DNA of 64,000 nucleotides from Bradyrhizobium sp. Ce-3 (GCF_022835695.1 NZ_BQUV01000002.1:558001-622000); one strand, 5' to 3'; shown: positions 9,620-20,363, counted from the first letter of the stretch. The notes: generated by a model not told the origin, from the sequence alone. Numbers and translations are program-made.

Positions 9620-10012
9620 TTACGGGCAGGAACGACGTACGCCGCCGGAGGCGATGTAGGTACCTGACGCCGGGTCGTAGGAGCGGAAACGCTGCGAGCA
9701 ATAGGCGTCGTTGTTGGCCTTGGCCTGGCTTGCTGCGATGGCGCCACCAATGATCGCACCGGCCGCAAGCCCGCCGATGATCGCAGCGCCGTTTCCGCCA
9801 CCGTGATGGTGGTATCCGCCACGGTAGCCGCCGCGATAGCCATAGCGCGGGCCGCCGCCGTGCCAGTGACGGTACTGGACGTGTTCGACGGAGGTCGGCT
9901 GGTCCTGCGGGCGTGCAGGTACGAGCGGGGCGGCGAACGAGGGAGCAACAGTCGACAGAGTCATGGCGCCAGTGGTGATTGCGGCCACGACCAAAGTTCC
10001 CAACTTCATCAT
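9620..10012 (-). CDS. BA14K family secreted protein
   Basis: Small envelope/secreted protein of the BA14K family (first described as a Brucella immunoreactive antigen). 130 aa: a signal peptide (MMKLGTLVVAAITTGAMTLS ending SFA-AP), a His/Gly/Tyr-rich low-complexity stretch (YRGGYRGGYHHHGGG), a glycine-zipper-like membrane segment (AAIIGGLAAGAIIGGAIAA) and the BA14K domain YCSQRFRSYDPASGTYIA ending RRSCP. AAGGAG precedes two adjacent ATGs (10012 and 10009); the second is better spaced. A perfect EcfG-type promoter lies 67 bp upstream of the start, so general-stress control is likely. The molecular function is unknown. Confidence 0.88.
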   Translation of the reverse strand: MMKLGTLVVAAITTGAMTLSTVAPSFAAPLVPARPQDQPTSVEHVQYRHWHGGGPRYGYRGGYRGGYHHHGGGNGAAIIGGLAAGAIIGGAIAASQAKANNDAYCSQRFRSYDPASGTYIASGGVRRSCP

Positions 10013-10078
10013 TTTCTCCTTGTTGTGGGATTTTGCTGTTCGAAGAACGGCTGAAACAGCAGAGTTGGATCAACAGAA

Positions 10079-10103
10079 AACGGCGAGCTGACGTCCAAGT
10101 TCC
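10079..10103 (-). promoter_or_regulatory. EcfG (general stress) promoter for the BA14K gene
   Basis: On the minus strand this reads GGAAC-N16-CGTT, an exact match to the alphaproteobacterial sigma-EcfG consensus (GGAAC-N16/17-CGTT). It points at the BA14K gene, whose ATG is 67 bases downstream of the -10 element. This is a sequence match only; no other candidate promoter was evident. Confidence 0.75.
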
Positions 10104-10185
10104 ACCTGAGATAGGCGGCACTGGGTCGCAGTTGACTTGAGGGTAGTGTGAAGTCGGCGCTTTGCGCGATTCGACTCTCGTCGAC

Positions 10186-10785
10186 CTAGCCGCGCGGCGG
10201 CCGCCGGCGTTTCGCAGCGTGGCTTCGCGGCGAGCGGGCAACCCTCGGCCGCAACCGGCTGGCGGCCTCGCGGCGCGGCTTTGCGGCCTGCGGCGGGCGC
10301 GCGAGTTCCATCAGCATGCGTAGCGCCTCGACCACCGAGCGCTGCCGCACCGTGCTGCGGCCGATCGCGCCGAAGCGTTGCTCGCGATGCAGGATGCGGC
10401 CGTCGCGCGCGGCGACGGCGAAATGCACCAGGCCGACCGGCTTGCCCGGCGTCGCGCCGCCGGGGCCGGCAATGCCGGTGATCGAGACCGCAAGGTCGAC
10501 GCCGGCCTTTTCCAGCGCGCCGATCGCCATCGCTGTCGCGGTTTCCTTGCTCACCGCGCCGAATGTCTCCAGCGTCGCGGCCCTGACGCCGAGCATGACC
10601 CGCTTGGCCTCGTTCGAATAGGTGACGAAGCCGCGGTCGATCACGTCGGACGAGCCGGGGATGTCGGTGAGTGCGCCGGCGACCAGGCCGCCGGTGCAGG
10701 ATTCGGCGGTCGCGATGGTCAGCTTGCGCATCCGGCACAGGTCGAGCAGCGAGCGGGAGAGGGCACGAGCGTCGCTGCCGCCCAT
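10186..10785 (-). CDS. cinA: CinA C-terminal-type nicotinamide-nucleotide amidohydrolase (PncC)
   Basis: Stand-alone CinA C-terminal domain that deamidates NMN to NaMN in NAD recycling. 199 aa from ATG 10785, which has GGAG 8 bases upstream and starts one base after the ispDF stop; an ATG at 10809 inside ispDF is an alternative. Signatures: LTIATAESCTGGLVAGALTD (catalytic Ser in ESCTGG), FVTYSNEAKRVMLGV, SITGIAGPGGATPGKPVGLV and a C-terminal RQRSVVEALRMLMEL helix. The last 45 or so residues are a basic Arg/Pro/Ala tail not found in compact PncC proteins and probably disordered. It forms an operon with ispDF. Confidence 0.9.
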   Translation of the reverse strand: MGGSDARALSRSLLDLCRMRKLTIATAESCTGGLVAGALTDIPGSSDVIDRGFVTYSNEAKRVMLGVRAATLETFGAVSKETATAMAIGALEKAGVDLAVSITGIAGPGGATPGKPVGLVHFAVAARDGRILHREQRFGAIGRSTVRQRSVVEALRMLMELARPPQAAKPRREAASRLRPRVARSPRSHAAKRRRPPRG

Positions 10786-10786
10786 C

Positions 10787-11983
10787 TCAGGCACTCCAGC
10801 CGTCTTCATTCCAGGGGAGGCGGACCGTGGCGCTCGCGGTTGCCGCGATGCCTTCCTCGCGGCCGGTGAAGCCGAGCCGCTCGCTGGTGGTCGCCTTGAC
10901 CGCGACGCGCGAGATGTGGACGCCGGAGATCTCCGCGATCTTCGCCCGCATGGTGTCGCGCAGCGGGCCGATCTTCGGCCGCTCGCAGATCATCGTCACC
11001 TCGAGATTGGCGATCCGTCCGCCGCGCGCGGTGACGCGCTCGATGGCGTATTTCAGGAACTGGTCGGAGGAGGCGCCCTTCCACTTGGCGTCGCTCGGCG
11101 GGAAATGCGAGCCGATGTCGCCGTCGGCGAGCGCGCCGAGGATCGCGTCGACCAGCGCATGCAGCCCGACGTCGCCGTCGGAATGCGCCAGGAAGCCGCG
11201 TGTGTGCGGCACGCGCACGCCGCAGATCATCACATGGTCGCCGTCGCCAAAAGCGTGCACGTCGTAGCCGGTGCCGGTCCTGATGTCGCCGAGCTGGCTT
11301 GCGAGCCGCGCTTCCTCGCGCACGAAGTCTTCGGGTGTGGTGAGTTTCATGTTGGCAGCATCGCCTTCAAACGTCGCAACGGTCAATCCCGCCCATTCGG
11401 CAAGCGCGGCATCGTCGGTGAAATCGCTGCGGCCCTCGCGCGCCGCGCGACGATGCGCCTCCAATATTACGTCGAAACGAAAAGCCTGTGGCGTCTGCGC
11501 GATCCGCAGCCGCGCGCGCTCCGGCGTCGCCTCGACATCGCCGGTATCGCCGGTGAGCTTGATCGTGTCGGTGACGGGAATCACCGGGATCGCAGCCCCG
11601 GTTCGACCGGCCGCGGCGATCGCGCGCGAGATCACCGCGGGCGTAACGAAGGGGCGGGCGGCGTCGTGGATCAGAACGATGTCCGGCTTCTCGCTGGCGA
11701 GCGCCTCGAGCCCGGCATGGACCGAGGCCTGCCTTGTCGCGCCGCCAGGCGTCGGCGGCTGATGGCGGAGGCCCGCGACCGCTTCATCGAACAGCGCGGC
11801 ATCGTCAGGATTGACCACCGGCTGTACCGCGAAAACGTCCGGATGTCCGGAGAACGCCTCCATGGCGCGGTAGATCACCGTCTGTCCGCCGATCGTCCGG
11901 TACTGCTTTGGTCCGCCTGCGCCGGCGCGCAGTCCACGGCCGGCTGCGACAAGGATGGCTGCGGTACGCTCAGGCTTCGGCAT
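10787..11983 (-). CDS. ispDF: Bifunctional IspD/IspF isoprenoid enzyme
   Basis: Fused MEP-pathway enzyme: the N-terminal half is 2-C-methyl-D-erythritol 4-phosphate cytidylyltransferase (IspD) and the C-terminal half 2-C-methyl-D-erythritol 2,4-cyclodiphosphate synthase (IspF). 398 aa from ATG 11983 ([20 protein letters not shown]). IspD motifs: [30 protein letters not shown] and [11 protein letters not shown]. IspF motifs: [18 protein letters not shown] (metal ligands D and H), [40 protein letters not shown] and [19 protein letters not shown]. The fusion is common in alpha- and epsilonproteobacteria. The open frame extends to 12268, but that extension is unlikely to be translated. Confidence 0.97.
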   Translation of the reverse strand: MPKPERTAAILVAAGRGLRAGAGGPKQYRTIGGQTVIYRAMEAFSGHPDVFAVQPVVNPDDAALFDEAVAGLRHQPPTPGGATRQASVHAGLEALASEKPDIVLIHDAARPFVTPAVISRAIAAAGRTGAAIPVIPVTDTIKLTGDTGDVEATPERARLRIAQTPQAFRFDVILEAHRRAAREGRSDFTDDAALAEWAGLTVATFEGDAANMKLTTPEDFVREEARLASQLGDIRTGTGYDVHAFGDGDHVMICGVRVPHTRGFLAHSDGDVGLHALVDAILGALADGDIGSHFPPSDAKWKGASSDQFLKYAIERVTARGGRIANLEVTMICERPKIGPLRDTMRAKIAEISGVHISRVAVKATTSERLGFTGREEGIAATASATVRLPWNEDGWSA

Positions 11984-12110
11984 TTTGAACCAGTGACAGA
12001 CGAATCGGGGATGAGGGGAGCGGCGTCGACCGCCGCGCACAGCCCTTAGCATGACCGCTGCGCAAAAACAGAGCGTTTGCGATGACTGTGGGAAAAGCAG
12101 ATTTTGTTGC

Positions 12111-12124
12111 AGTGCACTTGCACT
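12111..12124. promoter_or_regulatory. Palindrome AGTGCA-CT-TGCACT, possible second NtrC half-site region
   Basis: A perfect 6-bp inverted repeat with a 2-base spacer, 40 bases upstream of the stronger NtrC-like box. The following bases give TGCACT-N5-TGGTGG, an imperfect match to the NtrC consensus TGCACCA-N3-TGGTGCA with off spacing. It may be an auxiliary regulator site. Confidence 0.35.
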
Positions 12125-12163
12125 GGTGGTAGGAATGTCTAAACCGTAGGCATGAACCTTGAC

Positions 12164-12180
12164 TGCACAAGAATTGTGCG
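12164..12180 (+). promoter_or_regulatory. NtrC-type binding site upstream of dusB-ntrBC
   Basis: TGCACAA-GAA-TTGTGCG matches the NtrC enhancer consensus TGCACYA-N3-TGGTGCA, and its core GCACAA-N3-TTGTGC is perfectly palindromic. It lies 55 bases upstream of the dusB GTG start. Autoregulation of the dusB(nifR3/orf1)-ntrBC operon by NtrC is known in rhizobia, and a site this close to the gene would fit repression of a sigma-70 promoter. No sigma-54 -24/-12 element was seen here. Confidence 0.65.
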
Positions 12181-12234
12181 CAGAATAGACACCGTCAGCT
12201 GCAATGGCGTGGCTGACAGAACGACGAGACGGCT

Positions 12235-13269
12235 GTGACCGGCGTGCAAAGTACCCCTCGTAACCCATTGAAGATAGGTGATATTGCTGTCGCCAACCGG
12301 GTTCTCCTCGCGCCCATGTCCGGCATCACGGACGCGCCGTTCCGGCGACTCGCCGCTACCCTGGGCGCCGGCCTGGTGGTCTCCGAGATGACCGCCAGCG
12401 ACGATCTGGTGAACGGCAAGCCGATGTCGAAGCTGCGTTGTGAGGCAGCAGGGATCGGGCCCCATGTGGTCCAGCTTGCGGGCTGCGAGACCCACTGGAT
12501 GGCGGAGGGCGCACGGATCGCCGAAGGCGCCGGTGCCGACATCATCGATATCAACATGGGCTGCCCGGCGCGCCACGTGACCGGCGGTCAGTCCGGCTCG
12601 GCCCTGATGCGCGACCTTGATCACGCGGTGACGTTGATCGAGGCGACGCTGGCGGCAGTCAAGGTGCCGGTGACACTGAAGATGCGGCTCGGCTGGGACG
12701 ATCGCTCGCTCAATGCGCCCGAGCTGGCGCGTCGCGCCGAGGCGGCAGGCGTGCAGATGATCACGGTGCATGGCCGCACCCGCTGCCAGTTCTACAAGGG
12801 CGAGGCGAACTGGAGCGCGGTGCGCGCGGTCAAGGAGGCCGTCACGATTCCGGTCGTGGTCAATGGCGACATCACCTCGTTCGACAAGGCTCTCGGTGCG
12901 CTGGAAAAGTCGGGCGCCGACGCCGTCATGATCGGTCGCGGCGCGCAGGGCCAGCCCTGGCTGCCCGGCCAGATCGGCCGCCGGCTCGAGACCGGGATCG
13001 CCGAGGCTGCGCCGTCGCTGGCGGAGCAGCTCAAGCATGTTCGCGCACTCTATGACGAGGTCTGCAGCCATTACGGCCTGCGTATCGGGCTCAGGCATGC
13101 GCGCAAGCATCTCGGCTGGGCGCTGGAGACCGCTGCGGCTTACAGCTGCGCGCCGGCGGCAACGCTGAAGGCCTGGCGGCAGACGATTCTGACCTCGGAG
13201 GAGCCGTCCGGCGTGCATCGAGCGCTGCAGGACGCCTACGACGATTTTGCCTGGAGTGCTGCCGCATGA
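12235..13269 (+). CDS. dusB: tRNA-dihydrouridine synthase B (NifR3)
   Basis: FMN-dependent enzyme that reduces uridines in the tRNA D-loop. 344 aa from GTG 12235. Signatures: [20 protein letters not shown] (FMN site), [33 protein letters not shown] (catalytic Cys in NMGCPA), [28 protein letters not shown] and [15 protein letters not shown]. As in other rhizobia it is the first gene of the ntrBC operon and overlaps ntrB by 4 bases (ATGA), so translation is coupled. The NtrC-like box upstream suggests autoregulation. Confidence 0.95.
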   Translation: MTGVQSTPRNPLKIGDIAVANRVLLAPMSGITDAPFRRLAATLGAGLVVSEMTASDDLVNGKPMSKLRCEAAGIGPHVVQLAGCETHWMAEGARIAEGAGADIIDINMGCPARHVTGGQSGSALMRDLDHAVTLIEATLAAVKVPVTLKMRLGWDDRSLNAPELARRAEAAGVQMITVHGRTRCQFYKGEANWSAVRAVKEAVTIPVVVNGDITSFDKALGALEKSGADAVMIGRGAQGQPWLPGQIGRRLETGIAEAAPSLAEQLKHVRALYDEVCSHYGLRIGLRHARKHLGWALETAAAYSCAPAATLKAWRQTILTSEEPSGVHRALQDAYDDFAWSAAA

Positions 13270-14441
13270 CGTCAGCCATGGAATTTCGACGGCCCGTGCC
13301 GACCGACGGCGAGGCCATCCTCAACGCGCTGCCCAATCCGGTGCTGCTGGTCGCGCCCGACGGGCGGATCGTCGATGCCAATATCGCAGCCGAGTCCTTC
13401 TTCGAGATATCGACCCAGTTCCTGCGCCGGCAGTCGCTCAAGGAGCTGGTGCCGTTCGGCAGCCCGCTGCTGGCGCTGATCGAGCAGGTGCGGGCCAGCG
13501 GCTCGCCGGTCAACGAATACAAGGTCGATCTCGGCACGCCGCGGATCGGTGGGGATCGCCAGGTCGACCTGCATGTCGCGCCGCTGACCGAGCGGCCCGG
13601 GCACATCGTGGTGATGCTGCAGGAGCGCACCATTGCCGACAAGATGGACCGCCAGCTCACCCATCGCAGCGCGGCGCGCTCGGTGATCGCGCTGGCCGCA
13701 ATGCTCGCCCACGAGATCAAGAACCCGCTGTCGGGCATTCGCGGCGCCGCGCAGTTGCTGGAGCAGCAGGCGTCCTCCGAGGACCGCCTGCTGACCCGCC
13801 TGATCTGCGACGAGGCCGACCGCATCGTGACGCTGGTCGACCGCATGGAAGTGTTCGGCGACGACCGTCCGGTGGCGCGCGGGCCGGTCAACATCCATTC
13901 CGTGCTCGACCATGTGAAGCGGCTGGCGCAGTCCGGCTTTGCCCGCAATGTCCGTTTCATCGAGGACTACGATCCGTCGCTGCCGCCGGTGCTGGCCAAC
14001 CAGGACCAGTTGATCCAGGTCTTCCTCAATCTCGTGAAGAACGCAGCCGAGGCGGTTGCCGATCTCGGCACCGATGCGGAGATCCACCTCACCACGGCGT
14101 TCCGGCCGGGCGTGCGGCTGTCGGTGCCCGGCAAGAAGTCGCGGGTCTCGCTGCCGCTGGAATTCTGCGTCAAGGACAACGGCTCAGGCGTGCCGGAAGA
14201 CCTGCTGCCGAACCTGTTCGATCCCTTCGTCACCACCAAGCAGACCGGCAGCGGGCTCGGCCTCGCGCTGGTCGCCAAGATCGTCGGCGATCACGGCGGC
14301 ATCATCGAATGCGAGTCGCAGCCGCGCAAAACCACCTTCCGCGTGCTGATGCCGATGTACAGCGCCGCCAAGCAACACGACCAAAGCAACCGCGATGACG
14401 TTCCGGGTACGTCCTCGCCTGCCTCTCAGGACGCACGATGA
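13266..14441 (+). CDS. ntrB: Nitrogen regulation sensor kinase NtrB
   Basis: Cytoplasmic histidine kinase/phosphatase that, with PII proteins, controls NtrC phosphorylation in response to nitrogen. 391 aa: N-terminal PAS domain (about residues 14-120, [21 protein letters not shown]), a HisKA domain with phosphoacceptor H149 in [20 protein letters not shown], an N-box (LVKNAAEAV) and ATP-binding G-boxes ([19 protein letters not shown] and [13 protein letters not shown]). No membrane segment. The start overlaps the dusB stop by 4 bases, and ntrC begins 12 bases after the stop. Confidence 0.96.
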   Translation: MTSAMEFRRPVPTDGEAILNALPNPVLLVAPDGRIVDANIAAESFFEISTQFLRRQSLKELVPFGSPLLALIEQVRASGSPVNEYKVDLGTPRIGGDRQVDLHVAPLTERPGHIVVMLQERTIADKMDRQLTHRSAARSVIALAAMLAHEIKNPLSGIRGAAQLLEQQASSEDRLLTRLICDEADRIVTLVDRMEVFGDDRPVARGPVNIHSVLDHVKRLAQSGFARNVRFIEDYDPSLPPVLANQDQLIQVFLNLVKNAAEAVADLGTDAEIHLTTAFRPGVRLSVPGKKSRVSLPLEFCVKDNGSGVPEDLLPNLFDPFVTTKQTGSGLGLALVAKIVGDHGGIIECESQPRKTTFRVLMPMYSAAKQHDQSNRDDVPGTSSPASQDAR

Positions 14442-14453
14442 GGAACACCAACA

Positions 14454-15896
<1,443 letters not shown>

Positions 15897-15905
15897 CGCT
15901 GACGG

Positions 15906-15925
15906 GGCGGGGCGAGGGCCCCGCC
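15906..15925 (+). terminator. GC-rich hairpin after ntrC
   Basis: GGCGGGGC-GAGG-GCCCCGCC forms a perfect 8-bp stem with a 4-base loop, 10 bases after the ntrC stop. No T-run follows, so it could only be a weak terminator or an mRNA-stabilising hairpin between ntrBC and ntrYX. Confidence 0.4.
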
Positions 15926-16080
15926 ATCGCCTACCGTTATTGAGTAGTCACAAATGGTTTTGAGGACACGGCGCCGCACTGCGGGTTGCGCCGCGGAAAT
16001 GTCGCAATTCGGCAACATTGTGATATGATTGCATCAGTTCGCAATTCCCGCGGGCGATCGCACTCAGCTCAATTGCCGGT

Positions 16081-18600
16081 ATGACCAGCGCAGAGACCAC
16101 CGCTTCAACGTTACACGCGCCCCCGGCCGAGCCCAATGCAGAGGCCGGAGCGGAGGCCCGTGGCTTCCCCTTGCGGCGCTGGCTGGCGCCGTTCGCCATC
16201 GCCCTCGCGCTGCTGTCCGGCTTCCTCACCTTCGTGGTGCTGACCAACCTGACCCCGATCGAGCCGACGCCCGAGGTGGTCCGCTCCTTCCTGATGATCA
16301 ATGCCGGCACCATCCTGCTGCTGGTCGGCATCATCGTCCGGGAAGTCTGGCAGATGGTGCAGGCGAGGCGGCGCGGCCGGGCGGCGGCGCGGCTTCACGT
16401 GCAGATCGTCGGCCTGTTCTCGGTGATCGCGGTCCTGCCCGCCGTGCTGGTCTCGATCGTGGCCAACGTCACCATCGAGCGCGGCCTCGACCGGCTGTTC
16501 TCGGGTCCCACCAAGGAGGTGATCCAGAATTCGCTGACCATTGCCAGCGCCTACATGCAGGAGCATGCGCAGCTAATCCGCGGCGACATCCTGGGGATGG
16601 CCAACGACATCTCCCGTGCGCGGCTGACCCCGCTCTACGACCAGGACCGCCTCTCGTTCCGCGAGTTCCTGACCGCCGCCGCCGCCGCCCGCAACCTGCC
16701 GGTCGTGGTGCTGATGGACAAGGACGGCCACATCCTGGAGAGCGCCGAGACCGGGATCAATCTGAGCTACGCACTGCCGCCGCCGGACTTCCTCAGCAAG
16801 GTCAACGACACCGATCCGGAAATCTCGGTATTCCCGGAGAGCTATGTCGCCTCCGTGGTTCGCCTCAAGACCTTCGACGACACCTTCCTCTACGTGGCGC
16901 GCCTGCTCGATCCGGCCGTCGTCGCCCAGCTCAAGCAGACCCAGACCAGCGCCGCCGAATATGCCCAGCTCGAGACCCGAAGGCTCGGCATCCAGGTCGC
17001 GTTCGCGCTGATGTTCGCGGTGATCGCGCTGACCATCCTGATGGCCTCGGTGCTGATCGGGCTGAACTTCGCCAACGGCCTGGTGTCGCCGATCCGACAG
17101 CTGATGGGCGCGGCGAGCGAGGTCTCGACCGGCAATCTCAACGTCCAGGTGCCGGTCCACAAATCGGCCAGCGACCTCGCGCTGCTCGGCGAGATCTTCA
17201 ACAAGATGACCCAGGAGCTGCGCACCCAGCGCAACGAGCTGGTCGATGCCTCCGAGACCATCGACAGCCGCCGCCGCTTCATCGAGGCGGTGCTGTCGTC
17301 GGCGTCTGCCGGCATCATCGGGGTCGATGCGTCAGGCACCATCGGCGTGCTCAACCGTTCGGCGGAGAAGCTGATCGGGCACGCCGAGTCGGAGACGCTC
17401 GGTCATCCGCTCTCCGACGTGCTGCCCGAGCTCGACGAGATGATGAAGACTGCGCGCGAGGGAACCCAGCGGCTGGTGCAGGGGCAGGTCACGATCCTGC
17501 GCGACGGCAACGAGCGCAACCTGTCGGTTCGCGTCTCGGCCGAGCAGACCAGCCAGTCGCGCGACAGCTACATCATCACGCTCGACGACATCACCGAACT
17601 GGTCTCGGCGCAGCGTACCTCGGCCTGGGGCGACGTTGCGCGCCGCATCGCCCACGAGATCAAGAACCCGCTGACCCCGATCCAGCTCTCCGCCGAGCGG
17701 ATCCGCCGCAAGTTCGGCAAGACCATCACCGAGGAGAAGGACAAGTCGATCTTCGAGCAGTGCACCGACACCATCGTGCGCCAGGTCGACGACATCAGGC
17801 GGATGGTCGACGAGTTCTCGCGCTTTGCGCGGATGCCCAAACCCGTGATGGAAGGCGAGGACGTCGCCGACGTGGTGCGCCAGGCCGTGTTCCTGATGAA
17901 GGTCGCGCATCCCGATCTCGACATCGAGGCCGACATCAAGCAGTCGCCGCTGCCGGCGCAGTTCGACCGCCGGCTGATCTCGCAGGCGCTGACCAACATC
18001 ATCAAGAACGCCACCGAGGCGATCGAGCAGGTGCCGCCCGAAGAGCTCGGCAAGGGCCGCATCGACGTCGTTGCGCAGCGCGAGGGTGACGACATCCTGA
18101 TCGACGTCGTCGACAACGGCATCGGCCTGCCCAAGGTCGCGCGTGCGCGCCTGCTGGAGCCTTATGTCACCACGCGGGCGAAGGGCACCGGTCTTGGACT
18201 TGCGATCGTCGGCCGCGTCCTCGAGGACCATGGCGGCCGGATCGAGCTCAAGGACGCGTCCGATTTCCGTGAGGGCCAGCGCGGTGCCTGGATGCGGCTG
18301 CGCTTTTCCGTCACAGGCCAGGCGGCCAAGCCCGAGGCGAAGCCTGAGACGAAACCAGAGAGTAAGGACCAAGAACCGGGCGCAAAACCGGACAAGATCG
18401 ATCCCAGCAGCAAAAAAAATCCGCAGGAAGAGCCGACCAACGGCCCGGCACAGGCGACCAACAATGAACCAAAAATCCAAGAACCAAGCCGACAACCCGT
18501 TCAGCAACAACCAAACAATCAAGAGCCAGATGCTCGAGAGCCGAAAATCCAAGAGCCAGAAATCAAAGTGCCAAAATTCAAAGCCGCGACGAGCGACTGA
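16081..18600 (+). CDS. ntrY: Membrane sensor kinase NtrY with an unusual repeat-rich tail
   Basis: Membrane histidine kinase partner of NtrX, linked to nitrogen/redox signalling. 839 aa. Membrane helices occur at about 34-53, 70-90 and 105-125, with a fourth near 305-325 (FALMFAVIALTILMASVLIG), then HAMP (VSPIRQLMGAASEVSTGNL), a PAS domain, a HisKA domain with H525 in [20 protein letters not shown], and HATPase motifs (NIIKNATEAI, DNGIGLP, GTGLGLAIVGR). The ATPase domain ends near residue 745. The last 90 or so residues are Lys/Glu/Pro/Gln-rich with repeated PKIQEP-like units, encoded by A-rich DNA unlike the rest of the gene. NtrY proteins usually end soon after the ATPase domain. ntrX follows 17 bases after the stop. 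Confidence 0.95.
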   Translation: MTSAETTASTLHAPPAEPNAEAGAEARGFPLRRWLAPFAIALALLSGFLTFVVLTNLTPIEPTPEVVRSFLMINAGTILLLVGIIVREVWQMVQARRRGRAAARLHVQIVGLFSVIAVLPAVLVSIVANVTIERGLDRLFSGPTKEVIQNSLTIASAYMQEHAQLIRGDILGMANDISRARLTPLYDQDRLSFREFLTAAAAARNLPVVVLMDKDGHILESAETGINLSYALPPPDFLSKVNDTDPEISVFPESYVASVVRLKTFDDTFLYVARLLDPAVVAQLKQTQTSAAEYAQLETRRLGIQVAFALMFAVIALTILMASVLIGLNFANGLVSPIRQLMGAASEVSTGNLNVQVPVHKSASDLALLGEIFNKMTQELRTQRNELVDASETIDSRRRFIEAVLSSASAGIIGVDASGTIGVLNRSAEKLIGHAESETLGHPLSDVLPELDEMMKTAREGTQRLVQGQVTILRDGNERNLSVRVSAEQTSQSRDSYIITLDDITELVSAQRTSAWGDVARRIAHEIKNPLTPIQLSAERIRRKFGKTITEEKDKSIFEQCTDTIVRQVDDIRRMVDEFSRFARMPKPVMEGEDVADVVRQAVFLMKVAHPDLDIEADIKQSPLPAQFDRRLISQALTNIIKNATEAIEQVPPEELGKGRIDVVAQREGDDILIDVVDNGIGLPKVARARLLEPYVTTRAKGTGLGLAIVGRVLEDHGGRIELKDASDFREGQRGAWMRLRFSVTGQAAKPEAKPETKPESKDQEPGAKPDKIDPSSKKNPQEEPTNGPAQATNNEPKIQEPSRQPVQQQPNNQEPDAREPKIQEPEIKVPKFKAATSD

Positions 18601-18617
18601 CAAGGCAGGTGTAACCC

Positions 18618-19988
18618 ATGGCCAGTGACATTCTGATTGTCGACGACGAAGCCGACATTCGCGACCTCGTTGCGGGGATCCTGGACGATGAGGGCTTCTC
18701 CACGCGCACCGCGCGCGACAGTGATTCGGCGCTCGCCGAAATAGCCAACCGCCGCCCGAACCTGGTCTTCCTCGACATCTGGCTGCAGGGCTCCAAGCTC
18801 GACGGCCTGCAGCTGCTGGAGCAGATCAAGAAGGACAATGCCGATCTGCCGGTCGTGATGATCTCCGGCCACGGCAACATCGAAACCGCTGTCGCCGCGA
18901 TCAAGCGCGGCGCCTATGACTTCATCGAGAAGCCGTTCAAGTCGGACCGGCTGATCCTGGTCGCGACGCGCGCGCTGGAGACCTCGCGGCTGAAGCGCGA
19001 GGTGAAGGAGCTCAAGCAGCTGGCGCCCGCGGCAAGTGTCCTGACCGGCCGCTCGGCCTGCATGAACCAGCTGCGCCAGACCATCGACCGCGCCGCCAAG
19101 GCCAACAGCCGCATCCTGATCGTCGGTCCCTCCGGCGCCGGCAAGGAGCTCGCCGCGCGGACGCTGCATCATGCTTCCGGGCGCGCCGAGGGGCCTTTCG
19201 TCGTCATCAATGCGGCTGCGATCACGCCGGAGCGCATGGAGATCGAGCTGTTCGGCATCGAGGGATCGAACGGTGAGCAGCAGCGCAAGGCCGGTGCGCT
19301 CGAGGAAGCGCATGGCGGCACGCTGTTCATCGACGAGATCGCGGACATGCCGCGCGAGACCCAGAACAAGATCCTGCGCGTGCTGGTCGATCAGACCTTC
19401 CAGCGCCAGGGCGGCACCGGCAAGGTGCACGTCGACGTCCGCATCATCTCCTCGACCGCGCGCAATCTGGAGGAGGAGATCGGCGCGGGCCGTTTCCGCG
19501 AGGACCTCTACCACCGCCTCTCGGTGGTGCCGATCCGGGTGCCGCCGCTGTCGGAGCGTCGCGAGGACATCCCCGAGCTGATCGACTATTTCATGGACCA
19601 GATCTCGGCCGCCACCGGCCTGCCGAAGCGGCAGATCGGGCAGGACGCGATGGCCGTGCTGCAGTCGCATGTCTGGCCTGGCAATGTTCGCCAGCTCCGC
19701 AACAACGTCGAGCGGGTGATGATTCTCGCCGGCGGCGGGCCGGAGGCGATCATCACCGCCGACATGCTGCCGCAGGACGTCGGCTCGATGGTGCCGGCGA
19801 TGCCGACCTCCAACAATGGCGAGCACATCATGGGCCTGCCGCTGCGCGAAGCGCGCGAAGTGTTCGAGCGCGACTATCTGATCGCCCAGATCAGCCGCTT
19901 CTCCGGCAACATCTCGCGCACGGCGGAGTTCGTCGGCATGGAGCGCTCGGCGCTGCATCGCAAGCTCAAGGCACTCGGGGTCGGCTGA
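18618..19988 (+). CDS. ntrX: Response regulator NtrX (lacks the sigma-54 loop)
   Basis: Response regulator partner of NtrY. 456 aa: receiver domain with D53 in LVFLDIWLQG, AAA+ domain with Walker A GPSGAGKE (170-177) and Walker B LFIDEIADMP, and a C-terminal Fis-like helix-turn-helix (SGNISRTAEFVGMERSALHR). In the place of the GAFTGA sigma-54 contact loop it reads FGIEGSNGEQQRKAGAL, so it should not activate sigma-54 polymerase. This is known for alphaproteobacterial NtrX, which acts through sigma-70 promoters. AGGCAG-type RBS bases precede ATG 18618. Confidence 0.96.
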   Translation: MASDILIVDDEADIRDLVAGILDDEGFSTRTARDSDSALAEIANRRPNLVFLDIWLQGSKLDGLQLLEQIKKDNADLPVVMISGHGNIETAVAAIKRGAYDFIEKPFKSDRLILVATRALETSRLKREVKELKQLAPAASVLTGRSACMNQLRQTIDRAAKANSRILIVGPSGAGKELAARTLHHASGRAEGPFVVINAAAITPERMEIELFGIEGSNGEQQRKAGALEEAHGGTLFIDEIADMPRETQNKILRVLVDQTFQRQGGTGKVHVDVRIISSTARNLEEEIGAGRFREDLYHRLSVVPIRVPPLSERREDIPELIDYFMDQISAATGLPKRQIGQDAMAVLQSHVWPGNVRQLRNNVERVMILAGGGPEAIITADMLPQDVGSMVPAMPTSNNGEHIMGLPLREAREVFERDYLIAQISRFSGNISRTAEFVGMERSALHRKLKALGVG

Positions 19989-20363
19989 CCCCGGGACGGC
20001 CCCCGACCAGTGGTGGCCGGCGGGCCTGGAGCGAAGCCCCGGCGATGGCCGCCGGGGAAGCCGGACCAGGCTAGAGGGCCGGGGAGGACGGCCGGCGAGG
20101 TGAGAGCTGGACTGGTACAACCGGGGATTTATCCACTCTCCACGAGAATATTCGTCTCTTTCCTTGCCCGTTCTTAGAATTGCCACCGTGTTCCTACGGA
20201 CTGCACTGCGAACCGGCTTGCCTAAAAACCGCGCGTGGCCTCTAATCCTACCGCTACGCCTGCCAGAGGGGGATCTCAGGGCAGGTGGGCAGCCGGAGGA
20301 GGCTCCGTTAGAGAGCAACAACCGGTTCAATAAAAAGAAGCACAAGCTTGCGGGACAAAAACA
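19989..20363 (+). other. ntrX-hfq intergenic region, hairpin at 20037-20057
   Basis: No gene is convincing in this 375-base gap. CCCCGGCG-ATGGC-CGCCGGGG at 20037-20057 is a perfect 8-bp stem without a T-run. The region from about 20110 probably contains the hfq promoter and 5' UTR. The open frame 20164-20436 overlaps hfq in another frame and resembles nothing known. Confidence 0.6.

Noticed and set aside
16029-18089. 686-codon open frame overlapping ntrY in another frame
   Set aside because: The ntrY frame contains all kinase motifs; this frame is Arg/Ala/Gly-rich with none.
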